A stretch of 64,000 nt of DNA from Diplocarpon mali (Eukaryota; Ascomycota; Leotiomycetes; Helotiales; Drepanopezizaceae), in assembly GCA_024741835.1 (NCBI GenBank), contig JAENRP010000018.1, positions 1 to 64,000 of the forward strand, given 5' to 3'. Within the stretch, counting starts at the first letter, position 1, and every line of letters begins with the position of its first letter. Both the position numbers and the translations under genes were made by a program. The notes under the pieces are model-generated. The model saw only the letters and a program-made list of their open reading frames with translations. It searched no databases and was not told the DNA's origin. Below, one piece after another: positions 35,801 to 47,110 of the stretch.

Positions 35801-36253
35801 CTCACTGTTATATTTCGGGCAGAAAGGCATATTTGTTGTGAGAGATTGGTTCCCCGCTAGAGAATGACAAAAAATCATGACATTCACAGAGAATTCACGA
35901 TAAAAAGACGGCAAATAAGTTGCTTTATTTTGCTGGAAATGCTTGGCCCAGTACCACCAAAGCTCGAGAATCTTACCAAGAGCTCCACTTCAGCAGTATG
36001 ATGCCGTATAGAAGAGGGCGAAAAGTCCCATTTTTTCAAGGCGACATTTGGCTACGGAACTTGTTGATGTGTCACGGAAGGTCTTGCTATAGCCGCGCTA
36101 CAATTCGAGATATCATCAATGAGGTAGCGGCTGGTAATCCCAAGCAATTAGTAATACAGGAATTGAAAGATAAGATCAATATACTGCAAGCGAGCCTTCC
36201 CGTAGCCCTTCTCTTATGAAACGCGAAACTGTCCGTAATAGTCCAACCGTCAA
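32867..36253. other. 3.4-kb interval of decayed sequence
   Basis: No intact gene. Between about 34.06 and 35.60 kb the plus strand reads, in shifting frames, as Ser/Thr/Ala-rich peptide (for example SATTSSSSNNP and PASAATDITSNEAGK), interrupted by stops. The rest (32.9-34.0 and 35.6-36.2 kb) shows nothing I can name. Confidence 0.45.
34070..35600 (+). pseudogene. Possible relic of a Ser/Thr-rich (surface-type) protein gene
   Basis: Successive plus-strand frames are rich in Ser, Thr and Ala codons and would be low-complexity secreted-protein sequence if joined. They are broken by stops and frame changes, and I see no signal peptide or GPI tail. The call rests on composition only. It could equally be non-coding DNA with a biased composition. 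Confidence 0.25.
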
Positions 36254-37210
36254 GATGCTCGCCCTCACAAGCTGCACGGGAAAGCTAGGCAAGGCGACAT
36301 TAGACGTCATCGTCGAACAGAAGCTCATCCCCCCTCTGAAATCGTAATCTGCACTTCATCAGATATCAGCGACTCAAGCTGGGACGAGTTAAAGGCGAAG
36401 GATATTGAAGTCCGCATTTTCAACTTCGATACGTCTCATCCGTCGACGTTCGAAGGCTGCACCAAATTATATCTGATCTCGACTCCTAATGTATCTACGG
36501 ACTTCAGCAACGCACCGCCAGGTCAAGGCGGAGAGAAAGCACACATTTGGAGCTATAGGAGCTGCGGTCGATACTGGTGTCAAGTACGTGTACTACACGT
36601 CGCTAGCATTTGGGCCGGAGTCCGGAGCTGGGGTCATGAGGGCACATTTGCGTACGGGAGCGTTCCTCAAGGGATTGGAGGGAGAGAGGGCCTGAAAGTA
36701 ACAGTCCTGGGAGAAGGACTTTACAACGAGAGCTGGCCGTTGTATTTGGGGTATTTTGATCCACAAAGGGATGAGAGGGGCGAGGTTTTGCTGGCTGGAG
36801 AAGGCAAGATTAGCTGGACCGCGATCAAGGATCTGGGGCTGGGGAGTGCGTTGGTCCTGGCTGATGGTATGGAAAACTTCGTGGGAAAGACATTGTATCT
36901 CTCCAGAACCGGGGCAGCGAGATGCTTGAGGGAGATCGCGGAGCTGGTCGCAAAGGCCAAGGGGGAAAGCGTGAGTGTAAAGGTTGTGGGGACGGAGGAG
37001 TATGTTGAACATTATGTGAAAAGGGGGGTTAAGAAGTCGTCTATTGAGTGGTGGTCTACGACATATCGTGCGCTGGAGAAGGGAGAGTGCTTGATTGAGG
37101 ATCCGACCCTGGGCGAGCTTTTGGCTGGTAGAGGAGTCAAGCCGACGTCTGTAGAGGAGACAGTAGAGGACATGCTGAAACACCGAGTTAATGACCAACG
37201 TGATACTTAG
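36254..37210 (+). pseudogene. NmrA-like NAD(P)-binding protein, frameshifted
   Basis: Homologous to the NmrA/HSCARG-like atypical short-chain dehydrogenase family (NAD(P)-sensing regulators and reductases). From ATG at 36254 the N-terminus reads MLALTSCTGKLGKATLDVIV, with the TGKLG dinucleotide-binding loop. The frame then shifts near 36330 (after CTCATCCCCCC) into EIVICTSSDISDSSW and KLYLISTPNVSTDFSNAPPG. It shifts again near 36545 into AAVDTGVKYVYYTSLAFG, and a third time near 36690 into KVTVLGEGLYNESWPLYLGY, which runs on to the stop at 37210. None of the three breaks has splice sites. The homology order is otherwise complete, so this is a young pseudogene or a locus with indel assembly errors. 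The 3' end is 89 bases from the POT1 stop, tail-to-tail. Confidence 0.8.
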
Positions 37211-37299
37211 CGACCGAGAAGACTTACGAGGTTATTTCTTCACTCAGCGCTAGTTACAAGCATATCAAATACACCCCAGGCCCCTCTGCACATCATAAA

Positions 37300-39544
37300 T
37301 CACATGATCTGCGTTCCAAACAACCCAAACATCCGTTGCCATCTCCGACCATTGCCTGCGTTTGCTTTGGCAGGATCTTCTTCTGCTTCTTTGATCCCGT
37401 ATTGTCTAATGCAACAGGTAAATGCCTTGTTTTTGGGATTCAGGCCAACCAATGTTTGTTTGTCAGAAGTGCCTACTCCAGTATCAGGACTGTCATTCTC
37501 GTCCTCGGCTTCGCTATCTACATCAGGTTGCGCCCCTATCTTGCGAGGCAGTATGTCTGTAGTCGACTCGAATGAGGAAGGAGTTGGGGTGTCCTTTACC
37601 TCGAGTGGTGGCAACATCTCCGACTTCTGTTCTTCAAGATCTCCCCAGAGTTTGAAAAGTTGTTCCTTGAGGGCTATCAAGAGATTGTGGTCCTTGCGGA
37701 GACTGGACTGTGATTAGGAATCTTCAGGGCATTCGATAGGTATACTGACTTTTTGGCCATGTCCATCTTTTCATCCTCGAAGTTCAGCAGTCCTTGCGCA
37801 GCATGGTTATCCACGATTACCCAAAGTCGCTCTTTTGCTCCCTTGGTGCTGGCCTCCTCGACTTGTAGCCAGAACCTCCATTCCCACTTCTTATCAGCAA
37901 AGCCTTTCCCAATTCTGTAGGATCGCATATCCGCTTCATCATCCGTCTCTTCATCTACACTGTTATCTGATAGCATGTCAAAGTCGGTTTCTCGAAACCA
38001 GACAGCGAAATCCTCAATTCGATTGGGCGCGTAGTCGACAACCCGAACATTTGCCCTATATTTTCGGACTGTGAATGGTGATGGGATCGCGCTGGCTCCT
38101 TCTCGAAGGATCATTTCTGGTCTGAGAATGTCTTTCAAACGAACTGTCTCAATCTCCGGGTGCGCACAGCGAACTGGCGATCGTCAGTCGTTGATCAAGA
38201 TGGTCATTGTGCACATACTGTTGTCATTCAGGTCAAGCTTCTTCGCCACCCTTGCTTCTAACTCGGCTGCTGCTCTCCTAGCTGCTTCACGCCTCTCTTT
38301 TCGTCGTTGCTTGGAATTCAGCTTTGATGGCTCATCGTTTTCAGATTTTCGCTTGTTTCCCATATCAATTTCATCTGTAATTCCTTGGCCCTTCTGAGAC
38401 TCGAACTTCTTCAGATAATCTTTTTTGCGTCGCAGAGCATCCTTCCATCTCTCATCAGGATTATCTGATGGCTCAATAAGTCTTACGTTAATCTTTCCTT
38501 TATCACCACGCATAAAGCCCTCGAGCTTTCCCCCATCTCTACCCAATTTCATTTGAACGTTCTTCAGATGTACCCACCGCCCAACAGTGGCATTGTCCCG
38601 CATGAAGTCAGCGTGCTCGTCATAGACAGTGATTTGAATGGTTTGTCGGCCAAATGGTCCTGGCCAAGACTGCTCGGTTTTGCTTCGAGCTTTGATATAA
38701 CCATGCTCGTCGCCGTCTTTGATAATGGAGGCCTCTTCACCCACGTTCGAGGAATAATTATAGAATTTAGGGTTTGAGGTATAGTCAGAGACATAGACCG
38801 TCAAAAAGCTTTTTGGGTCATAAATTTTGACGACTTCTCCTAGGATATCATGAAATTTACCGTTAGGCTTTAGGGATTTAAGGAGGCTGAACTTTTCCCT
38901 GATATTTGTTGCGTGAATAGCCTGATCCTGAAAGTCCTGGGTAGATGGAAGGGCAACATGTTGGGCCTGACTTTTCAGCCAAGTCACGTAATTATTTTCT
39001 GCGGAATCTGGCGGCCGTGTTTTTTTAGGAGGATATGATTGCCATTGGACATCTGATGTTTTCAAGGACCTCAGAACATGGACTTGAGTCGACCAGTGTG
39101 TGAGTAGTGAGATACTTCCAATGTACATTTGGACCTGAAACTTATGAGGTTAATGTTATATGGGAAGCCGACTGCCTCTTACCTTGGCATTGCGAATGAG
39201 AACTATGCTGCCGGACTCGGAAATTATTGGCATATGATTTACGGGCCAGAATATACTAAATTTTATCCCATGGGTATAATTTTGGATAGAAGCATCCATT
39301 ATCTCTAAGGTACATTTGAAATCTGGTGTGTTTGTCAAACATAGCCATTAGGAATTGTAGGGACGCGATACTTACCACCACGACTTGTCTCTATCGGTGG
39401 TTGATAATCCTTGACAAAACCAATGATGCTGATCTTGAATCCCGCTCGTACCTGCTCATTAGGAAGACTGTGCACTTCCTCAATACTGTGAAATCCTGGT
39501 GGCAATGGCGGCTTGGCTGGGAAATCATAAACAGAGCTGTTCAT
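37300..39544 (-). CDS. POT1: Protection of telomeres protein POT1
   Basis: Single-strand telomere-binding subunit of shelterin. Five exons, 39544-39376, 39322-39183, 39134-38219, 38173-37746 and 37692-37300, separated by introns of 46-53 nt, give 681 aa. The N-terminal telomere OB-fold starts GFHSIEEV and SLPNEQVRAGFKISIIGFVKDYQPP, then across intron 1 FKCTLEIMDASI and GSIVLIRNAKVQMYIGS, the usual POT1 OB1 order. A second OB-type region follows (LLKSLKPNGKFHDILGEVVK, TVYVSDYTSN, RWVHLKNVQMKL). A long lysine/glutamate-rich coiled stretch (KQRRKERREAARRAAAELEA) precedes a C-terminal part with PEIETVRLKDILRPEM and WEWRFWLQVEE. For intron 4 I took the acceptor CGCAAG at 37693, because the nearer CACAG would leave only 38 nt. 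The gene diverges from importin-alpha. Confidence 0.92.
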
Positions 39545-39958
39545 CTTGACGAGTATCAAGGGTGCAATAACCAGTGTCAGTTGCCGATCAGATAGTTAGG
39601 AGATTACCTGAGAGCCACATAAGGTTTAGAATTTACGCTGTGGCGTTAGGCATGATGATATTTGTGTGTCCTTGACTGCTCTCAAAGACGCGTCCTTCGG
39701 GGAGACGCGACAGCGTTACTAAAAGTTCGAGCCCCACTTTACAAGACGCTAGTATATCACGTGACTATGTCTCTATTTGATTGACTCTAGAGAGCTGGCT
39801 AATTATCCCACTTCAACCTCCTATTCCACTCACACTTCCCCTCCACCACCCACAGTCCTACAAAACCTTGCACCAGGATTGATCAAATTTTCGAATACTA
39901 CTGATCGTTCTGCCACGAATTCTTCAACTATCCAAAGCGCGTACCGTTCACCTCAACC
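39545..39958. promoter_or_regulatory. Shared upstream region of POT1 and importin-alpha
   Basis: 414 bases between two divergent start codons, so both promoters lie here. It contains a hairpin (GCGTC ... GACGC near 39690) next to GTTCGAGCCCC. This resembles part of a tRNA but does not fold into one. Regulatory meaning is inference. Confidence 0.5.
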
Positions 39959-41941
39959 ATGGCCGAACGCTACATCCCAGAGCATCGTCGTACGCAATTC
40001 AAGGCGAAGAACACCTTCAAGCCTGAAGAGCTGAGACGTCGTCGCGAAGAGCAGCAAGTCGAAATCCGAAAGGCGAAGCGTGAGGAGAACCTAGCAAAGA
40101 GAAGAGGGATTACCGGTGGAGATGGATCTCGCCCTGGGGCCTCCCTCGGCGCAGAGCCAGACAGCGATGATGATACTGCTCCCACCGAAAGCCAGGTTAG
40201 TTATTTGCGAATCTTTTCAACTTATGCATAAGCCAGTATGCCAGTCTCTTAGGGATGAGAGGCTAGCTACCGAGGGCAAAATCGTGTTTAGATCTACGGG
40301 TCTCTGTTTACTTCCCTAGTGGGGTAGCCGCCCGCAAAATTATTTTTCGCTAGGTTGACGGGCCGGCAGTAATTTTCCACTTTTAAAATGACCTGAAAAA
40401 ACAAAGCCTCCTCACAGCGTGTCTTATTTTGGTCTTTCTGCTATTTTTGCTAACCATGTGTAACCTAGTTGAACGAGGACCTCCCTCAGATGGTCGCCGG
40501 CGTGTTCTCCGAGCAGATTGACCTCCAAATCCAAGCCACCACCAAATTTAGAAAGCTTCTCTCCAAAGAGCGAAACCCTCCTATCGAAGAAGTTATCAAG
40601 ACTGGTGTTGTGAGCCGCTTTGTCGTATTCCTCCGATCACCTCATACCCTGGTACAATTCGAAGCTGCTTGGGCTCTGACCAACATTGCTTCCGGATCAG
40701 CGCAACAAACCCAAGTTGTTATCGAGGCTGGAGCCGTCCCCATATTCGTTGAGTTACTCGCCAGCCACGAACCCGATGTTAGAGAGCAGGCCGTATGGGC
40801 CTTGGGAAACATTGCTGGTGATAGCCCTTCATGCAGAGATTACGTCCTGAGCTGCGGTGCTCTGAAGCCTCTCTTGAATCTTTTGGGTGACAGCCGGAAG
40901 CTCAGCATGCTCCGCAATGCTACCTGGACTCTCAGCAACTTCTGCCGTGGCAAGACCCCGCAACCTGACTGGAACACCGTAAGCACCCTGCTCTCCCATA
41001 TGTCTGATGAAAGCTCACATTTCCAGCAGATCCTGCCCGCACTTCCCGTTTTGGCCAAATTAGTATACTCCCTTGACGACGAAGTTCTCATTGATGCATG
41101 CTGGGCGATTTCCTACCTGTCAGACGGCGCCAACGATAAGATCCAAGCTGTCATTGAAGCTGGCATCCCTCGACGTCTCGTCGAACTGCTTATGCACGCA
41201 TCTACTTCCGTTCAGACACCCGCTCTTCGATCCGTTGGTAATATTGTCACGGGTGATGACGTTCAGACCCAAGTCATCATTAACTGTGGCGCTCTTCCTG
41301 CTTTGTTGTCACTGTTGAGCTCCGGAAAAGACGGTATTCGCAAGGAGGCATGCTGGACTATCTCTAACGTCACGGCTGGTAACTCCACCCAGATCCAGGC
41401 TGTTATTGACGCAAATATCATCCCCCCTCTCATTCACCTTCTCTCCAACGGCGACTTGAAGACTCGTAAGGAGGCTTGTTGGGCCATCTCAAACGCAACA
41501 TCCGGCGGACTTCAAAAGCCAGAACAGATTCGCTATCTCGTCAACCAAGGTTGCATCAAGCCACTATGTGATCTGCTTGCTTGCCCAGACAACAAGATTA
41601 TCCAGGTAGCTCTTGATGGCCTCGAGAATATTTTGAAGGTCGGTGAAATGGACAAGGATGCTGCCGGTGAGGGACAAGAGAGTATCAACAGATATGCGTT
41701 GTTCATCGAGGAGTGTCAAGGCATGGAGAAAATTCACGATTGCCAGACCAACGCCAACGAGGAGATTTACATGAAGGCTTACAACATGATCGAAAAATAC
41801 TTTTCTGATGAGGATGAACAGGTTGATGAGGAGCCTGGCGTTAAACCTGAAGGCACGTTTGGATTTGGTGCTGCCAATTCTGCAGGCCAAGGCGCTGGCT
41901 TCAACTTTGCTAGCTCCAACGGCGACTCAATGGACATGTGA
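39959..41941 (+). CDS. SRP1: Importin subunit alpha (karyopherin alpha, Srp1/KapA)
   Basis: Adaptor that binds classical nuclear localisation signals and links cargo to importin beta. Two exons, 39959-40195 and 40469-41941, join in phase 0 to 569 aa. The importin-beta-binding domain is the basic N-terminus ([20 protein letters not shown] and [13 protein letters not shown]). Armadillo repeats follow, each with the family's W and N positions: [76 protein letters not shown] and [15 protein letters not shown]. The C-terminus ([20 protein letters not shown]) is acidic and then Gly/Phe-containing, as in yeast Srp1. The intron (273 nt) between the IBB and the first armadillo repeat is unusually long here and ends TAACCTAG. 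No later alternative start is likely, because the IBB begins at the chosen Met. Confidence 0.96.
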
Positions 41942-44086
41942 TCTTGCTTTGCGAGGCTTACATCTCTATTCACCTGCTTCGGCAGGCTCTTCGCTCCGTT
42001 TCTGCACAAATACAACATTCTAATTCGAATTGCCGAAAACTCGAGGCCGTTTAAATAAACACACTTCCCAAGTTTTNTTCCCGAAATTTCTCCAGCACAA
42101 AAAGCCCCCCTGCGAAAGGGTGTTACCCTGATATGACCGACGACTAGCGAAAGATTCACCATCATGTATTTTCTTTTTGTTCACCACACCTGGCACATCA
42201 CACCGGCGTTAGTTTTCTCTGAGGATTTACATTTGGAATGAGAGGCATGGTAGCTTGAAAGCTCCTGGTCTCCAGAAGATAGTATTTAGGCTCTGGTACT
42301 TGGTTTGAGCGAGGTAGCTTTGAAAAGCTCCTACTCTAGTTGATGATGGATGACGGGGAGGTTACGCCTGGTCGCGGTGAGGATGTGGATAGAGAGCTTC
42401 GACTAATGAAAGAATCGTAAAACCGACCATCCTGCGTGCGAAGCACGGTATGTCATTCAGATATTGTTGTTATTATGGTGTTATTGCTGCCTCTCTAACG
42501 AAGGTGGAAATATCTTCAGATCCCTCTTGAGACCCAAATTGCTATTGAACAAAGTATTTCATAAGTACCAGGTCGTACACTCCGATGTTCCCGGTATGTC
42601 ACGTGATATAACTTGGTAGGTTGGAGCTACAACTGTACTGGTGTCGTAGCCAGCTTAGGATCCTAGGTTTGCATTCGCGGCACGCAGTATCGCGAGCACC
42701 TGACAAAGGTCACCTCATGTGTTGCCTTATTTGGGGCTAGTGCTGGATCAAGGAGTCTCAGAGCCCCGTGATCTCACCACAAGGCAGCACTCAATGACTC
42801 GCATTGAGCTGCGACTCAAGAGCACAGAGTACAAGCGAGCAGTCCCAAGCTTCTGCGATGATTATGGCTCGGCCTCTAGCAGTAGTAAGCAAAACAGCTA
42901 TCGACAGGGCTTACCAGATGCCGATACACTCCGAGCAACCAGTTATTAAACAGACCCTAAGGATCGGGACAGATTTTCACATTTCGCCATGTCTCAACAA
43001 CTGTTGCGAGGTCCTCTCGGCTGCCAAAATTTCGTCTTAGAAGCCCGCTTCGTCAGATTCAAATAGACAACCATACACTCTCCAACTCATAATACCGCGT
43101 GAATCTTTCGTTCATATAGGACATCTCATTACATTGGTGGACGCCAGCCGCCTCTGCCGACATCGACAAGTGTGAAGAAGTCGAAGATAGTTGTGCATGA
43201 CTGCACGATCAACATTTCCAATTTGGAACCGGTCAAGGCCGGTCAACAGAGTATTATCTTCGCGCTATACTATGGTGAGCGATCCGGAAAATTTCTTCTC
43301 CAAGTTCCTGAGGCATTCGTATTGTACCTAGGAAACACGGCATTGGTTTTTGGACTTGTACCCATAACAAGAAGCTATGGGAGAACCTTTGCGCGTATGT
43401 ATAGGACTGGCCACTCGCTATTGAGACGGGATCAAATAAGTCCAAGCCGCCCCAGGACACGACAAGCCATTTAAAATGCGCAACTGTGCGTCTTGATTGA
43501 CGGCTAACTAACACTGAGTGGGAGAAACTTACTATAGTAGATTGAGGAGTTCCCGTTCCGAGGCTTTGTTTCCATCCCCGTCGAGCCATGAATATCGAGA
43601 AATCAGGAACAGGAGATACGGGCTCCCCCACTACCTACAAAGTACCATCCCAATACTCTCCACAGCTGCAAAGTGTTACCCTTCGTCTCCATCGTTTGGC
43701 CAGGTCCCGACTCATGCATATCGAGAGATCTTGAAGAAAGAGAGAAAGTGTTTGGAAGATCTGAATTCAAGCTTTGGAAAAGGGTGAGACGATCATGTCC
43801 CGATCACAACCGGCTGTCGGACTCGCGCAACGTCGACGTGTTGTCATGATGTTCTCCAGCGGCAGAGTGTTGTTTACATGCGGTCTAGACCCGCTTTCGG
43901 CAAGTCCAAGCGAGTAGCGGCTTGGGAGCGGGTTCTAACAGTGACATTGTAAGCCCCCCCGCGCTGGATCCCGCTGCACTTTGTGGGAATCTTCAAACAG
44001 GACCCTACATTGACCGAAATATATTCAGATCTCTCGCATATTCTTCTCCTACTCCAGATTGAACCGTAAGTTTCGGCTTGGATGTA
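41942..44086. other. Intergenic, no supported gene
   Basis: Includes the importin-alpha 3' untranslated region with a single ambiguous base at 42077. Short frames around 42.7-43.8 kb have no motif. Upstream of 44087 lies the FAD oxidoreductase promoter. Confidence 0.5.
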
Positions 44087-45598
44087 ATGACTCGGAATGC
44101 ATTCCAAATGTCAGCAGCGATCCAATTTCAAAGAGACCACAAGACGCTGACGTCCGATGCAGATAATCACCCGCCAGCTTCCTCCTTCACCAAGTCCGAC
44201 CCAGGCTTGCCACGCGCGAATCCAACCAAAGCCTTTTGGCAGGAACCAGCTCATCCTCTTTGTGATGTCCAGTCTCCATCTCTGCCTTTGTCGACCGACA
44301 TCCTGATAATCGGTTCTGGCATCACAGGATGTTCCGTGACGAAGCACCTGCTCGAGAATAGCGACTATCGCGTTACCGTTCTCGAGGCGCGTTCGCTATG
44401 CTCAGGTGCTACAGGACGCAATGGCGGTCACCTGACTTCCGCTGCTCCCTTCGAATATCTTGATCTCGTTGCAGCTTTTGGGAACTCCATGGCTATGAAA
44501 GTTGCCAAATTCACGCTACTGAATGTGGAGAAGATGTACGAGATCGCAAAAGAGATTGAAGAGAGTGAAGTCAGACTGGTCGACGGCGTGACCGGCTATT
44601 TTGATGCTGAAGCTCTTCGGCACTCAAGACGAAGCCTGGCAGCCTTTGAAACAGATGCGCCGGAATTTAAAGGCAGACACAAGACTCTGGACGCTACCGA
44701 GCTTCAGGAACAGTACGGGTTCCACGGGACCTGTGGAGGGATTGCTGGCCCGGCAGGAGCACTCTGGCCATACAGACTCGTCACTCGTCTGTACTCGTTG
44801 CTCGTCCCCCAATACTCCGGTCGGTTCTCCATTGAAACATCTACGCCCGCTATGGATGTAATATTTGATAAGGATGACCAGAAATACCAGGTCACGACCA
44901 CTCGTGGTGTCATCAAAGCCACGCATGTCATCCATGCCACCAACGGGTATTCGGGTCACCTCCTGCCTCTCCTTCGAGGCAAAATATATCCCTTGCGTGG
45001 GACCATGACAGTTCAGCGTTGTCCAACACTCTTCCCCAAGGTTGGTGGCACTCGCTCATGGTCGACTCATCACAAACCTACCTATGATCCTGCGACAGGA
45101 CGCTATTCGCTCGGTCTCTACTACATGACGCAGAACGAAACAAGTGGAGACATCTACCTCGGTGGGGAGGACAAGAAAATCGACGAGATTCTGACCAGCG
45201 ATGATACAACTGCAGGCGACGGGTTCGCAGTAGCGAATCTTCAGAGCTTGCCTGGCACTTGGTTCGGCGAGGATATCTTTCCCGAGCACGAGCAAGCAGC
45301 GAGGTTAAAGTCTAGCTGGAGTGGAATTATGGGCTTTACCGGTGACGGTCTACCGCTTGTGGGGAATCTGACACCTGGTTTGACAGGACGACACGGGCCG
45401 GGAGAATGGATCGCTGCGGGTTTCAACGGATATGGAATGGTGAATTGTTGGATGAGTGGTGTCGCAGTAGCTAATATGGTTCTAGGAAGAGACGCGGAGA
45501 ACAGTGCCTGGTTCCCTGAGGTATATCAGGTGAGCGAAAAGAGGCTGAACGAGGGGATGAACGTGGAAACCGCATTTGGAGATTTCTTCCACTTGTAG
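44087..45598 (+). CDS. FAD-dependent oxidoreductase, DAO family
   Basis: Flavoenzyme of the D-amino-acid-oxidase/glycine-oxidase-like superfamily that oxidises an amine or amino-acid-type substrate; the exact substrate is unknown. Intronless, 503 aa from the Met at 44087 (a second Met, MSAAIQFQRD at 44108, is equally possible). The Rossmann dinucleotide fold is at about 70-100: ADP-binding GSGITGCSVTKHLLE after TDILI, then VTVLEARSLCSGATGRNGGH, the glutamate and GRNGG block of this family. Later marks are TTTRGVIKATHVIHATNGYS and the C-terminal FAD-contact SSWSGIMGFTGDGLPLVGN and EWIAAGFNGYGMVNCWMSG. There is no signal peptide or peroxisomal SKL end (the terminus is FFHL). The gene ends 166 bases before the left LTR of the retroelement block and is intact, so the insertion did not break its coding sequence. 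Confidence 0.92.
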   Translation: MTRNAFQMSAAIQFQRDHKTLTSDADNHPPASSFTKSDPGLPRANPTKAFWQEPAHPLCDVQSPSLPLSTDILIIGSGITGCSVTKHLLENSDYRVTVLEARSLCSGATGRNGGHLTSAAPFEYLDLVAAFGNSMAMKVAKFTLLNVEKMYEIAKEIEESEVRLVDGVTGYFDAEALRHSRRSLAAFETDAPEFKGRHKTLDATELQEQYGFHGTCGGIAGPAGALWPYRLVTRLYSLLVPQYSGRFSIETSTPAMDVIFDKDDQKYQVTTTRGVIKATHVIHATNGYSGHLLPLLRGKIYPLRGTMTVQRCPTLFPKVGGTRSWSTHHKPTYDPATGRYSLGLYYMTQNETSGDIYLGGEDKKIDEILTSDDTTAGDGFAVANLQSLPGTWFGEDIFPEHEQAARLKSSWSGIMGFTGDGLPLVGNLTPGLTGRHGPGEWIAAGFNGYGMVNCWMSGVAVANMVLGRDAENSAWFPEVYQVSEKRLNEGMNVETAFGDFFHL

Positions 45599-45759
45599 AG
45601 TAGTTTGAAGTCTGTCACTAATTCAGACCACCCGTTCATTCATAACGTCAATCTCAATCTCAATTCCGATGTCATGGTCGGACTTTCTGTATTAAAACCA
45701 TCCCAGCGCTACCTTAATCAACTATACCGTTCTGCATCCGGGGATGTCGAGAGCGGCCA

Positions 45760-45764
45760 CGGAG
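45760..45764. repeat. Target-site duplication, left copy (CGGAG), element 1
   Basis: Five bases immediately outside the left LTR of element 1, repeated exactly outside the right LTR at 61387-61391. A 5-bp duplication is standard for Ty3/gypsy integration. Confidence 0.85.
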
Positions 45765-46058
45765 TGTGACGGCGGAAGCAAAGCACAAGTCGATAAAGTC
45801 ACTGAGATTAAGGCTGCTAAATCGTATAGAATTCAAAGCTAAGGAGTGTGTATAAAGTAGGAAGCCTTCCTTCTAATATGCTCTCCTTAGCCTACGACTC
45901 CTGGAAGTCGATTTCTACTACTAAGTTATGTTTTGTCTACTAAAGGAAAGGTATAGTAAAGGTGCGGCGTATCTATTGCATTAGTCTGTTTCGCCTTTGT
46001 TTCTGCTTGGATAGTTCTTATGCTTTTGTCGCGACTATAGTATAACTGTGCCGTGATA
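45765..46058 (-). repeat. Element 1 left LTR (3' LTR in element sense)
   Basis: 294 bases from TGTGACGGCGG to GCCGTGATA. It aligns without gaps to 61093-61386. Hand comparison gives about 32 differences, all transitions. Confidence 0.92.
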
Positions 46059-46061
46059 TTA

Positions 46062-46074
46062 CCCTCCCCCTCTT
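46062..46074 (-). other. Element 1 polypurine tract
   Basis: CCCTCCCCCTCTT on the plus strand, AAGAGGGGGAGGG in element sense, directly abutting the 3' LTR. This is the plus-strand primer site of an LTR retrotransposon and fixes the element's orientation. Confidence 0.8.
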
Positions 46075-46329
46075 AAGAAGCGAGGTACCCTTATCTCGAC
46101 CTATTCTCAGATGAAGTCGTATATAATCCTATTTTCAGTTCTATTAACGAAGCCCTTTATCTTTTCGTTTATCGGATCCCCTTTAGCATAGATAGTCTCG
46201 ATAGCGGTCTCGACCAGTTCGTCTAGGTTGTCGAATGCGCTAATGAGCTTTCTATCGCGTGGATCCTTAAGATCGCATCGTTATCGTTGGTTTTCGCGTA
46301 CCTATTCCGGCCAATCTATCTGGTTTGAC

Positions 46330-47110
46330 TTTTGCCGTTTGACAGGGGTATTAGTAGTGGTCAGGGTGGCCTTCCTTTTCTATATAATAGTATAAGTAGC
46401 GACTTGCTATTATAGCTTATCGTTCTCGTTTTGCAATATCTTAAGCTTTAACGCGTCCTCTTCTGCTTTAGCGCGCAGGGCCTTTAATTTGCGGGATTAT
46501 TCGTCGAGATCGTTATAAAGGCGATTGAACTCAACTGCTTTAAATAGTATAACAAAGACTATATATCTACCTTATATAAATGTTCCTCCTTTAGCCTCGA
46601 TCTTCGCAACCACTTTATCGATATTAGCAGGCAGGCGTTCCTTGCTCTGCGCCGCTTTTACAACCGTCTTTTAGATGCGCTATTTAAACGCTTTGAATCT
46701 GGCAGGCCTTGGGTTGACCTACGTTTCGCCTTAGTCGGAGATGTTTTATTATAGCTATCTCTAAAGGTTATTCCTTAAGAGTCTTAACTTGCTAGGTTAT
46801 GACTCTCTAATTATTATACTATCTTTCCTCTTTATTAGCGTGCTATCCCTCTTTATCTTAACGGGCGTAGGTCGGTTATCTTTGTTATTCTCGTTCTCTA
46901 ACTCGTCGCAGAGCCAGTTGAAAGGGACCTTCTTACTAAGGGTAGCGCTATTTCTAAATAGGAAAGGGGTCGGGGTCGGCGTCGGCGAGGCGGTAGGTTC
47001 ATTATCTTCGTCTGTGAATAGGAGGGGCGTCGGTAATAGCGAGGCCGCAGGTTCGTCGTCTTTATCGCTTTCGGATTCGCTATTTGTATCACTTATAGCT
47101 AAGAGAGAGG
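46330..47110 (-). pseudogene. Extra coding relic downstream of integrase/chromodomain (element 1)
   Basis: Minus-strand sequence between the chromodomain and the 3' LTR reads, with stops, as protein-like segments: an acidic Ser/Pro stretch (DTNSESDKDDEPAAS, then TDEDNEPTASPTPTP) at about 47100-46960, and a heptad-like helix (LYNDLDE, SRKLKALRAKAEEDALKLK, ILQNENDKL) at about 46520-46395. A basic patch (KRKATLTTTNTPVKRQKSN) ends near 46330. This suggests a coiled-coil, nuclear-directed product encoded in sense after pol, as a third ORF or a Pol extension. I do not recognise the family. Confidence 0.5.

Noticed and set aside
39680..39745. Possible tRNA (hairpin GCGTC/GACGC followed by GTTCGAGCCCC)
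   Set aside because: The would-be T-arm does not pair, and no acceptor or anticodon stem can be drawn on either strand.
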